8,862 bases of DNA, taken from the NCBI GenBank assembly GCA_964457455.1, contig CAYWJN010000099.1, positions 1-8,862 on the forward strand, written 5' to 3'. Made by a program: the position numbers and the translations under genes. Shown here in pieces: positions 1 to 6,905 of the stretch (positions are counted from its first letter, which is position 1; the number at the start of each line of letters is the position of its first letter). Origin of the DNA: JABMPU01 sp964457455 (GTDB lineage: Bacteria > Cloacimonadota > Cloacimonadia > Cloacimonadales > TCS61). The notes under the pieces were generated by a model that made no database searches, was not told where the DNA came from, and saw only the letters and a program-made list of their open reading frames with translations.

Positions 1-219
1 TAACACATCGTATATTAGATGCTATTTTAGCAACCAATTTTTGACTATTAAGCCATATTATTAATAAATATTTTTTTCTTTTTCTGTTTCAATTTCGAAT
101 ATGAAAATTTCTACTCTTTTGATAGTTCTCGCAATCAAAGAAAACTTAATGTTAACTCCTGAAGAAAACCGCCAAGGATAATTGCTTAATTTTTTTTGCA
201 ATCATTCTTTAAATCACCG

Positions 220-816
220 TCATTTCTCATCAAACCAAAATCCAATATCGAATATATAGCCACGAAAGCTTTCTTTTTCGCAGATTACTACTTTATAACA
301 TAAATTTACAACGATATGAGAATATTTGAAAAAAAATGACAAATTAGTCTCAATTGGAATTCCGATGTAATCATCTGTTTTACTTGTCCAGTTTTCATAG
401 GAAATATATTCATCTCTTACTCTACGATGAATCCAGGTAATTCCAGATCCTAAAGAGAGATAGATATTTTTGTAATTGTGTGGATTTGAAAGCACTCTAC
501 TTAAAGTAAATCCTGCTTCACTTTTGCTTAGTAGGGCTCCTTTATGAAAGGGTGCTCCCAAAAAAAATAGTGAAGCATTATATCTGGAAATATCGAGGGC
601 AAAGATATATTTATCTTTCTGAAATTTAATATCTGAACGTAACCAATTTTGTCCATCTGTTTTGTTGATTTTGACTGCACCGATTCCAAACGTGAAATAA
701 AATCTGGATTTGATATTTGAGTCGTTTTCCGCAATACTAATTTCATCTTTTTCAGTTGAGTTCAATGAAGAAATTAGGAAAATAAATAATAATAATATTA
801 GAACATTTAACTTCAT
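220..816 (-). CDS. Exported beta-barrel-like protein, function unknown
   Basis: A 198-residue protein. The start at 816 is preferred over the longer frame (to 876) because ATG follows an AAGGA-type ribosome site (minus strand, 828-819) and opens directly into a signal peptide (MKLNVLILLLFIFLISS). After that come alternating hydrophobic/polar segments such as FYFTFGIGAV, IYLSLGSGITWI and a terminal FDIGFWFDEK, the pattern of outer-membrane beta strands with an aromatic end. It aligns by eye with the first ~120 residues of the protein at 4705-5163: the stretch NIYLSLGSGITWIHRRVRDEYIS resembles NIGFLSYSTGLSYVQLVRQGKVIS there, so the two are probably paralogues. It lies 113 bases downstream of the PorT-like gene on the same strand and may be co-transcribed. 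I do not recognise a specific function; the barrel assignment is inferred from strand pattern only. Confidence 0.75.
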   Translation of the reverse strand: MKLNVLILLLFIFLISSLNSTEKDEISIAENDSNIKSRFYFTFGIGAVKINKTDGQNWLRSDIKFQKDKYIFALDISRYNASLFFLGAPFHKGALLSKSEAGFTLSRVLSNPHNYKNIYLSLGSGITWIHRRVRDEYISYENWTSKTDDYIGIPIETNLSFFFKYSHIVVNLCYKVVICEKESFRGYIFDIGFWFDEK

Positions 817-929
817 TACCTTTCCTTTGACTTTTTTAGAATTTATCAATATCGGTTTGATTCTCGGAATAATCACAGATTCACAAAGATTTTACATGAA
901 TAATAAATAGATAATCTTTTTTTTGTTAT

Positions 930-1550
930 TTAGAAAGAAAAGCCCAGCATTCCGCTAAATACACGATTATAACATTCTGGGTTCAACTCCCTCAAATCAT
1001 TCCAACTCATTAATCCAAAATTATATCTGAAATCAAAATTTATTATGTTTTTCTGATTTATTTTTTTTAGTAAATTTAAACCAACAATTATTCCTCTATC
1101 AAAAGGATTTATATCTTCAATTTTTCCCGAATAAGTTTCTTCACCACTTTTTGTTTTATATCGAGCATCTATTTTAAGACTAAAAGCAGGTCCAAAAAAT
1201 AACTCAGTTTTTGGAAATTGTCCTAATAATAGTTCATATTTTATTAATATTGGTAATTCAATATAGCTAAATGTTGCCTTCAAATCAACAGCATCTGTTT
1301 TTATTTTATAACCCTTCATTGAAAAGAGCAATTCAGGTTGAATGAAAATATAATCTGAAATTCTGCTAGTAACAAATACTCCTCCAATAAATCCGGTTTT
1401 ATACTTTGTATCATCAATGAATTCACCTGTTGACTTTGCAAAATTAATTCCTAGCTTAAATCCTTTTGAGGATATTTCTAAAGAAGTAATAGATGTCGCT
1501 AAACATAATAAAATAGTGATTAATATTAATTTTTTAATTTCTCTATTCAT
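930..1550 (-). CDS. PorT-like outer-membrane beta-barrel protein
   Basis: A 206-residue protein with a signal peptide (MNREIKKLILITILLCLATS) followed by barrel strands. The order of motifs (KGFKLGINFA near the N-terminus, then FIGGVFVTSRIS, IFIQPELLFSMKGYK, FSYIELPILIKYEL, ELFFGPAFSLKI, and a final FSGMLGFSF ending in phenylalanine) is characteristic of the PorT/OMP_b-brl_2 family of small outer-membrane barrels common in the FCB group. Members are mostly of unknown function; some are linked to secretion. An in-frame ATG lies four codons upstream (1562), but the inner ATG at 1550 has GGA seven bases upstream and is preferred. An upstream minus-strand frame ends in TAATG sharing a base with this start. 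The gene diverges from the lipoprotein gene at 1824. Confidence 0.8.
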   Translation of the reverse strand: MNREIKKLILITILLCLATSITSLEISSKGFKLGINFAKSTGEFIDDTKYKTGFIGGVFVTSRISDYIFIQPELLFSMKGYKIKTDAVDLKATFSYIELPILIKYELLLGQFPKTELFFGPAFSLKIDARYKTKSGEETYSGKIEDINPFDRGIIVGLNLLKKINQKNIINFDFRYNFGLMSWNDLRELNPECYNRVFSGMLGFSF

Positions 1551-1636
1551 TATTTTTTCCATGTGAGCTCATCTGCAATGTTTGTGAATCCATCAAAGTA
1601 CTCTCCAGTCACTAATGATGCAGCACGAGTCTTCAA
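1550..1636 (-). other. Cryptic 28-codon frame upstream of the barrel gene
   Basis: On the minus strand a short frame opens at TTG (1636) and ends at TAA (1552-1550), sharing one base with the barrel ATG at 1550 (TAATG). Its residues (RAASLVTGEYFDGFTNIADE and on to TWKK) look protein-like. A stop directly precedes the TTG and no ribosome site is evident. It could be the decayed 3' end of a former upstream gene, a leader peptide, or chance. The opposite strand also carries an open 77-codon frame (1563-1796) with no clear ribosome site, so neither strand can be called coding with assurance. Confidence 0.2.
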
Positions 1637-1823
1637 TTATGATATTATCATTGATGTTTTCTTATATCAATTTCTGCTTCTAAGATTTAATAAGAATAGA
1701 TTTTGTCAAATTGAAAAACTAAACTCATCTTTCCCGAAGAAAATTAACTGGTTTATTATTGACAATATCCTTTCGTTTTTTTTAAGAAAACGATGATAAA
1801 ATTCCATTTAGAAAAGAGGGAAT

Positions 1824-4154
1824 ATGTTTAAATTTGTTTTCATATTATTATGTATTTTTTTAATCATTGGATGTGCTTTAATTTCCCGCGATGAAATTGG
1901 GAATCTCTCAGAGTGTAGTTATGAAGACTTAATTGCTCTTTATGAAAGTACTTCTAAAGATTCGATAAAACTCGAGAAAATCAAGTTAGAGATTATTACT
2001 CGTTTTCCAACTTCTGAACAGACTTATGATTTTGCTAACGAAGAATTTTATGATAAAGTCTATCCAATCTGGCGAGATGACTCTCTCAAAGTAAAAGTAA
2101 TTTCTGAATTAATAGAAAAATATCATCAATCCAACTGGCGACGAACAATGTATCAGTATCTCACCTATTCTTTGCATAATCTTGAAATGACTGATGAGTT
2201 AATTCTGGTTCTGGAAGATTTCAGAAAATCCTTCCCGGATGATTACAAACCTTTTTCCCAATCTGCACGATATTTAAGCAAAAATGATCTTGATCTGGAA
2301 CAAGCTTTGGAATTTGCTCAGAAAGCTCATCAAATGTCTTTTGATTATCCCAAGTTGGATTTTTATCCGATCATGCAATGGGATTTGGAAGAGCGTTTCG
2401 CTCCTGTAAATACGGCTGCGATTCTGGCTGATATTCTCATTAAATTAGAAGAATATAATGAAGCTGAAGAAATTCTGAAAAATATAATTGCAGATAATCA
2501 GCTTAGCATCGATGATGAGACCACTTTGGGTCGCTGTTATTTTTACTTGGCAAAAGTTTATGATGGTTTAAGAGAGAAAGAAAAAGCTGTTGATGCTGCT
2601 CTTCAATCTCTCATAGCTGGAGATTCCAGGAATAAATACACTCCTAAAGCAGATTCACTTCTAAGAAAAATAATTGCCTACAAAGATTTAAGCGAAGATG
2701 AATACATCGATTTTAGTCGTTATCGCTCTAAATATGATGATGTTATTTTCACTGATGTTACGGAGGAGTTTGGATTGGAAAATATCCAGGCAGGACGCGT
2801 GGCGTGGGGAGATTATGATAATGACGGATTCCAGGATTTGCTTTTAGATGGCTGCCGATTATTCAAAAATCAGAATGGGAAAAGTTTTATTGAAATCACT
2901 CAAACAGCTTTTCTGGATACGATTCGGGCAAATGGCGGTTTGTGGGGAGATTTCGATAATGATGGAGATTTGGATATAATCACGAAAGACCCCGAATCGA
3001 TTTGGCTGAACAAAGGAGAAATTTTCCGGAAAATTTATGGCAAGAAGTCTATAAAAAATAATGAGATTTCAACTGAAGGATTGGGAATCGGAGATGTGAA
3101 TAACGATGGCTGGCTGGATGTATATTTTGCCAATTATGAAGTTTGGAAGGTAACAGATTCCGAACCGGAAGCAGATCAATTCTATATTGGATTGAGAAAT
3201 GGAAAATTTAAGGAATTCACAAAAAAAGCTGGAGTCCTTTCAGAAGATAAAGAAAAACGAGCTGGTCGTGGCGTGAATTTCGGAGATTTCGATAATGACG
3301 GAGACCTGGATATTTTTGTATCCAATTATCGTTTGCAGGAAAATTTTCTGTGGGTAAACGATGGAACCGGGAAATTCCAGAATAAAGCCAGAGAACTGGG
3401 AGTAAGTGGGGAAGAGGTCGAAAGCTGGTGGGGACACACAATTGGCAGCGAATGGGCAGATGTGGATAATGATGGATATCTGGATTTACTCACTGCAAAT
3501 CTGGCTCATCCACGATACATAGATTTTTCTAATAAAACAATGTTATATCTCAATTCAGGAACACCAGATTGGAAGTTCACAGATGTTCGAAAAAATTCCG
3601 GAATCCGTTTTGAAGAAACTCATTCCGAGCCAGCTTGGGGGGATTTGAATAATGACGGATTCCTCGATCTTTACATTAACTGCATTTATGAAGGAAGACG
3701 CTCCTTTCTGTATATGAACAACCAGGATGGGACTTTCAGGGAAGTTACATTTTTAGCTGGAGTTCGTCACTTTAATGGTTGGGGAGTAGCTTTTGCAGAT
3801 TTGGATAATGATGGAGATCTGGATATTTTAGCTGCTGGAGGAACAATCCAACTTTTCAGAAATGATACTCCTAATATTGGAAACTGGCTGGAAGTTGAAG
3901 TTAAATCTAAAAACCATTCTGATGGAATTGGTACACGTCTAACGTTATCAAATAATAAAATTTCTTTGATTCGTGAGATTCAAGGTGGGAAGGGATCTAC
4001 AAACCAGCATACCTTGGTTCAACATTTTGGACTTGGAGAAAATGAACCCCCTTTTAATTTGGAAATTCGTTTTCCTTCTAAAGCTGAAAAAGTTATTCAA
4101 ATTGATGAGATAAATAAAAGGATAATTATAGAGGAAAAAAAGGAGAAAAAGTGA
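1824..4154 (+). CDS. Lipoprotein with TPR-like helices, FG-GAP propeller and ASPIC/UnbV tail
   Basis: A 776-residue lipoprotein. The start follows AGAGGG closely; the signal peptide ends in lipobox LIIGC with lipidated Cys17, and Ala18 is compatible with outer-membrane sorting. Residues ~60-290 are helical with TPR-like pairs (e.g. YNEAEEILKNI, EKEKAVDAALQSL). From ~310 to ~680 there are seven D-x-[DN]-x-D-G-x-x-D calcium-type motifs, beginning at residues 330, 376, 424, 488, 546, 607 and 659, mostly preceded by FxDVT..xG-like segments: an integrin-like FG-GAP/VCBS propeller. The C-terminus from Asn687 (NWLEVEV, HSDGIGTRL, REIQGGKGS, HFGLGE) matches the ASPIC/UnbV domain, as in CRTAC1-type proteins. 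The likely role is surface or periplasmic binding or scaffolding; the ligand is unknown. Its TGA stop overlaps the GTG start of the Fe-S gene, implying translational coupling. Confidence 0.92.
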   Translation: MFKFVFILLCIFLIIGCALISRDEIGNLSECSYEDLIALYESTSKDSIKLEKIKLEIITRFPTSEQTYDFANEEFYDKVYPIWRDDSLKVKVISELIEKYHQSNWRRTMYQYLTYSLHNLEMTDELILVLEDFRKSFPDDYKPFSQSARYLSKNDLDLEQALEFAQKAHQMSFDYPKLDFYPIMQWDLEERFAPVNTAAILADILIKLEEYNEAEEILKNIIADNQLSIDDETTLGRCYFYLAKVYDGLREKEKAVDAALQSLIAGDSRNKYTPKADSLLRKIIAYKDLSEDEYIDFSRYRSKYDDVIFTDVTEEFGLENIQAGRVAWGDYDNDGFQDLLLDGCRLFKNQNGKSFIEITQTAFLDTIRANGGLWGDFDNDGDLDIITKDPESIWLNKGEIFRKIYGKKSIKNNEISTEGLGIGDVNNDGWLDVYFANYEVWKVTDSEPEADQFYIGLRNGKFKEFTKKAGVLSEDKEKRAGRGVNFGDFDNDGDLDIFVSNYRLQENFLWVNDGTGKFQNKARELGVSGEEVESWWGHTIGSEWADVDNDGYLDLLTANLAHPRYIDFSNKTMLYLNSGTPDWKFTDVRKNSGIRFEETHSEPAWGDLNNDGFLDLYINCIYEGRRSFLYMNNQDGTFREVTFLAGVRHFNGWGVAFADLDNDGDLDILAAGGTIQLFRNDTPNIGNWLEVEVKSKNHSDGIGTRLTLSNNKISLIREIQGGKGSTNQHTLVQHFGLGENEPPFNLEIRFPSKAEKVIQIDEINKRIIIEEKKEKK
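4141..4145 (+). promoter_or_regulatory. Ribosome binding site of the Fe-S gene
   Basis: AGGAG lies inside the last codons of the lipoprotein gene, five bases before GTG at 4151. It fixes GTG as the start of the downstream gene rather than the later ATG at 4166, and together with the GTGA stop/start overlap indicates translational coupling. Confidence 0.75.
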
Positions 4155-4690
4155 AAAAAATACCAATGCATTTTGTATGCACTTTAGATCAGGCTAAAGA
4201 AATTATAGCTGATTTTAAAGATTTCTGGGTAATGAATTGCGGGTGCAGGGAAGAAAAAGGAAATTGCAAGCGCTCTCGAATAGATGTTTGTTTGAACTTT
4301 GTTGATTATTCCGGTTCATACGGGTCTAATGTGAGAAAAATTACACGATATGAAGTTGAAGATATTCTGAAAGAAGTAAAAGAGAAACATTTAGTTCCTA
4401 GACCTTTCAGGGATGAAACCAGGAAAAAAATTGATGGAATCTGCTTCTGCTGTGACGACTGTTGTGGATTTTTCCTTAATCCTGATGAAATATGTGATAA
4501 AGGCTCTTTAATCGAAACTACTAATCTGGGAAAATGCACTCTATGTGGAATTTGTGAGGATTATTGCTACTTTAAAGCAAGAAAAATAAAAAATGATAAA
4601 TTAGAGATTGAACAAGACAATTGTTATGGCTGTGGTTTGTGTGTTAGTATTTGTCCCGAAGATTGCCTTAAAATGATTGAAAGAGATTGA
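4151..4690 (+). CDS. Cysteine-rich protein with two C-terminal [4Fe-4S] ferredoxin motifs
   Basis: A 179-residue soluble protein with 20 cysteines and no signal peptide, so probably cytoplasmic. The C-terminus carries two classical ferredoxin motifs, C129-x2-C132-x2-C135-x3-C139 and C158-x2-C161-x2-C164-x3-C168-P, expected to bind two [4Fe-4S] clusters and carry electrons. The first lacks the usual proline after its fourth cysteine (Tyr140). The N-terminal ~120 residues hold two further groups: C30-x-C32-R with C39 and C47 (NCGCREEKGNC...DVC), and C98-x-C100-C101-x2-C104-C105. These could bind an extra cluster or a metal; that is inference. The GTG start is set by AGGAG at 4141, with a 4-base overlap of the lipoprotein stop. 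The gene converges on the minus-strand gene at 4705 with a 14-base gap. Partner redox enzyme not visible. Confidence 0.88.
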   Translation: MKKIPMHFVCTLDQAKEIIADFKDFWVMNCGCREEKGNCKRSRIDVCLNFVDYSGSYGSNVRKITRYEVEDILKEVKEKHLVPRPFRDETRKKIDGICFCCDDCCGFFLNPDEICDKGSLIETTNLGKCTLCGICEDYCYFKARKIKNDKLEIEQDNCYGCGLCVSICPEDCLKMIERD

Positions 4691-4704
4691 TTTATTTTAG
4701 TAAG

Positions 4705-5163
4705 TTAAATAATAACTGTGGGTTTGTAGGATTCAGTCTCCAAATGAACTGTGTTGTATTCAGCTATTACGCTGTTAGAGTTTCTATTCCTGCAGTTACC
4801 GGATATTACTTTCCCCTGCCTTACTAATTGAACATAACTTAAGCCAGTGGAATAAGAGAGAAATCCAATATTTTTCGTATTAAATAGCATTGCTTTGCCG
4901 ATGAGAACACTGAATTCATAATTTCCAGGTATCACATTGGAACCGAATCCTGCAAAAGGATTAAATTGTCCAAAATGACGAAAAGCGTGATAGTTGTCTC
5001 CTTTAAGATGAGAAAAATTAATTTGATACATTAAGCCGATTCCTGCGGAAAAGAAATTTATTTCGGTACTATCTTTAATTGCTTTTTCTCCAGCAACTAA
5101 TTTTGATCCAATACAAAAAATTAGAATAAGAAGTGTAATATTAAATATGAACTTTTTATACAT
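4705..5163 (-). CDS. Short barrel-like protein with an aberrant C-terminal tail, probably truncated
   Basis: A 152-residue frame starting at ATG 5163, with GAGG seven bases upstream inside folC and an 8-base overlap with the folC end. A signal peptide (residues 1-25, ...SKLVAGEK) is followed by strand-like segments (INFFSAGIGLMYQINF, YEFSVLIGKAMLF, IGFLSYSTGLSYV) that align with the 198-residue protein at 220-816 up to about residue 121 (QGKVIS). Beyond that the sequence turns into a polar Arg/Asn-rich stretch (NCRNRNSNSVIAEYN) ending in PTVII, with no closing barrel strand, and stops 14 bases from the convergent Fe-S gene. The underlying DNA (4705 to ~4800) is about 40% G+C against roughly a third around it, and contains an internal repeat. 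It is either a 3'-truncated pseudogene or a shortened functional variant; I favour truncation. Confidence 0.6.
   Translation of the reverse strand: MYKKFIFNITLLILIFCIGSKLVAGEKAIKDSTEINFFSAGIGLMYQINFSHLKGDNYHAFRHFGQFNPFAGFGSNVIPGNYEFSVLIGKAMLFNTKNIGFLSYSTGLSYVQLVRQGKVISGNCRNRNSNSVIAEYNTVHLETESYKPTVII
4714..4763. repeat. Imperfect direct repeat in the tail of the truncated barrel gene
   Basis: Two copies of a 17-base pattern lie 33 bases apart. The copy at 4747-4763 reads AACTGTGTTGTATTCAG; the copy at 4714-4736 is the same with two 3-base insertions (AACTGTG-GGT-TTGTA-GGA-TTCAG). It lies entirely within the stretch that does not align with the paralogous barrel protein, so it may belong to inserted repetitive DNA. 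Confidence 0.5.
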
Positions 5164-6442
5164 TAAACAGCCTCACATTTGCTTTCAGCACTTCCGAAAT
5201 CGTATACAAAGAACCGGACACAATTATAACATCGTCATCTTTTGATTCTTTAATTGCTTTTCTGGTGGCGTTTACTACATCAGGAATTGTTTCGTATTTG
5301 ATGTCGTGATTTTTTACGAATTTAACTTGGTCTTCGATTTCTGCAGCGCGAGTAGATTTGTTTTTTGAGATATAAATTTTGAAAGTGATATCACATATTT
5401 CTTTGATAATGGATTCTATTTTTTTGTCCCTCAGTATAGCCAGCACAAAACGGATTTTCCGATTCGGAAATAATTCCTTCAAATTTTTTGTGAGAGCCTT
5501 AACGCCTTCTTCATTATGCGCACCATCAATCATTACAAGTGGTTTCCTGCTAAGAATCTGCATCCTGCCAATCCAGTTAATTTTCAGGAGAGAATTTCTG
5601 ACAATTTCAGGATTTATTTCCTTTTTGATTTCCTCCAAAAATAAAATAAAACTCGTAATCGCTGATGCTGCATTTTCTGCCTGATGAAAACCGATGAGAT
5701 TCGTTTTTAACTTTTTTAGGGAAATATTTTTGAAATGATAATCGAAAGTGGTTCCTTTGAGATTTATTGAAACATTTGAAATTTTGAATTCTTTTCCAAA
5801 TTGATAAACAGTTATGTTTTTATCATTAGCAATATCTCTAATTGTTTTGCGGGCAATCGAATTCATTTTTCCCAGAACTAAAGGAGTATTTTCTTTGAGG
5901 ATTCCTGCTTTTTCCGTTGCTATTTTTTTGATGGATGCACCCAGACTTTTGGTATGGTCATAAGAAATGGAAGTGATAACTGTGATCGTGGAAGAAAAAG
6001 GATTGGTGCCATCGAGCCGTCCTCCCAAACCAACTTCAAATATTGCGTTTTCCACCTTGTTAATCATAAAATAATAAAATGCCATGGCAGTTGTGATCTC
6101 AAAAAAGGATGCTTCATTTGCTTTGAAGGTTTCTTCAAAAAGCTTATATGTATTTATCAATTTTTTAAACGTAATATTTTTTCCATTAAGACGGATTCTT
6201 TCTCGATAATCTTGTAAATGCGGTGATGTATTCAAACCGGTTTTTAAGCTGGAGCCAATTGAAAGAGTTTCACAAATTGCTGCGACTGAACCTTTGCCGT
6301 TTGTTCCGGCAATATGTATTCCATTCAGTTTTTTGTTTGGATTATCCATTTGTTCAAGGATTTTCAACATTCTTTCCAAACCAAGTTTTACATTCCCGGA
6401 ATGACGCTGATAAATATAATCCAAAAATTCCTGATATTTCAT
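5156..6442 (-). CDS. folC: Bifunctional dihydrofolate synthase / folylpolyglutamate synthase
   Basis: A Mur-ligase family enzyme of 428 residues, normal length for FolC. It couples ATP hydrolysis to adding L-glutamate to dihydropteroate and/or reduced folates in the cytoplasm. Visible motifs (ATG 6442 as residue 1): P-loop HIAGTNGKGS at 43-52; NTSPHL 71-76 with RERI; EVGLGGRLDGTN 136-147; SYDHTKSLG 160-168; EKAGILK 177-183, where Lys183 is the expected carbamylated lysine; GFHQAENAA 251-259; W290-x-G-R-M; DGAHN 306-310; GSLYTISEV at the end. An in-frame TTG at 6466 extends the frame by 8 codons but lies inside a terminator stem. ATG 6442 matches the family N-terminus (MKYQEFLDYIY), yet has no ribosome site at normal distance. 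The stop overlaps the next gene's start by 8 bases. Confidence 0.95.
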   Translation of the reverse strand: MKYQEFLDYIYQRHSGNVKLGLERMLKILEQMDNPNKKLNGIHIAGTNGKGSVAAICETLSIGSSLKTGLNTSPHLQDYRERIRLNGKNITFKKLINTYKLFEETFKANEASFFEITTAMAFYYFMINKVENAIFEVGLGGRLDGTNPFSSTITVITSISYDHTKSLGASIKKIATEKAGILKENTPLVLGKMNSIARKTIRDIANDKNITVYQFGKEFKISNVSINLKGTTFDYHFKNISLKKLKTNLIGFHQAENAASAITSFILFLEEIKKEINPEIVRNSLLKINWIGRMQILSRKPLVMIDGAHNEEGVKALTKNLKELFPNRKIRFVLAILRDKKIESIIKEICDITFKIYISKNKSTRAAEIEDQVKFVKNHDIKYETIPDVVNATRKAIKESKDDDVIIVSGSLYTISEVLKANVRLFNV

Positions 6443-6452
6443 TTTTTTGTAT

Positions 6453-6493
6453 AAAAAAACCTTCAATCCGGCAGCTGCCGAATTGAAGGTTTT
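6453..6493 (-). terminator. Strong intrinsic terminator between the pilin-like gene and folC
   Basis: Stem 6456-6472 / 6477-6493: 16 pairs with one C/A mismatch and an AGCT loop; the apex CGGCAGCTGCCG is itself palindromic. On the minus strand the stem runs into seven T's, about 17 bases after the pilin-like stop at 6511, the classical form of a rho-independent terminator. T-rich sequence also follows on the plus strand (6490-6504), so it may work both ways. Only about 10 bases separate its end from the folC ATG. Confidence 0.85.
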
Positions 6494-6510
6494 ATAATTT
6501 TTTTACATCT

Positions 6511-6900
6511 CTATTCAATTAAGCTTTCAGGTAGTTCATGATCCTGAAAATCTTTTTTGTTTTCCTCTTGCGCTTTTATTTTATTGGAGCATTTAACAAT
6601 TATCTGACCGGTTTCATAGTCTCCGGACATAAAATATTTATCACCTACTCCGTTTCCCGGGCATTCATAAGTTTTTTTAAGATAACCGGTTCTCATCAGG
6701 TCGCGAGCCGTTCCCTCAAAATTTATCTCTCTCTCATTCATATAACGTTCGATGCCTTTATAAATTATTTTCATGTTTTTAATGCATTCTTCAGCGTTTT
6801 TCTTTTTATCGATGTTGAAAAATTGAGGAACAGCTAAAATGAAAATCAGTAAAAGAAAAGCGACTATACTTATTAATTTGTAAATATTGAATTTCTTCAT
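6511..6900 (-). CDS. Membrane-anchored pilin/pseudopilin-like protein
   Basis: A 129-residue protein. The start at 6900 is chosen because AAGGAG lies five bases upstream (minus strand 6911-6906) and it opens into a short basic segment and one hydrophobic anchor (residues ~9-28, LISIVAFLLLIFILAV). The soluble part has C39 and then GYLKKTYECPGNG...DYETGQIIVKC (C80, C104). This layout, a GYL segment, CP with glycines and a Y-x-x-G-x-x-x-V-x-C end, resembles the C-terminal region of type II secretion/competence pseudopilins. The prepilin peptidase signature (G-F-T-L-I-E) is absent, so it would stay a simple anchored protein; C80 and C104 may form a disulfide. The C-terminus is charged (KAQEENKKDFQDHE). 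Function unknown. A strong terminator follows, so it is probably monocistronic. Confidence 0.78.
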   Translation of the reverse strand: MKKFNIYKLISIVAFLLLIFILAVPQFFNIDKKKNAEECIKNMKIIYKGIERYMNEREINFEGTARDLMRTGYLKKTYECPGNGVGDKYFMSGDYETGQIIVKCSNKIKAQEENKKDFQDHELPESLIE

Positions 6901-6905
6901 TATTT

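Noticed and set aside
180..206. Terminator downstream of the 220-816 gene
   Set aside because: ATTGC/GCAAT is a five-pair stem with a 12-base loop and no T-run after it on the minus strand.
817..876. N-terminal 20-residue extension of the 220-816 gene
   Set aside because: The extension would put charged residues before the signal peptide, and the ribosome site lies directly before 816.
1759..1764. TTGACA as a -35 box for the lipoprotein gene
   Set aside because: No acceptable -10 box at 16-18 bases; the nearest AT-rich match (1794-1802) is about 29 bases away.
1563..1796. Plus-strand 77-codon open frame between the divergent genes
   Set aside because: No clear ribosome site, lies in the promoter region of the lipoprotein gene, and the opposite strand looks at least as protein-like over its first third.
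4691..4713. Terminator between the convergent Fe-S and barrel genes
   Set aside because: Only a short all-A/T pairing (TTATTT with AAATAA) is possible; too weak to call.
4712..4800. Possible integron attC site in the tail of the truncated barrel gene
   Set aside because: No convincing RYYYAAC/GTTRRRY pair with the expected palindromic folding, and no integrase or cassette array.
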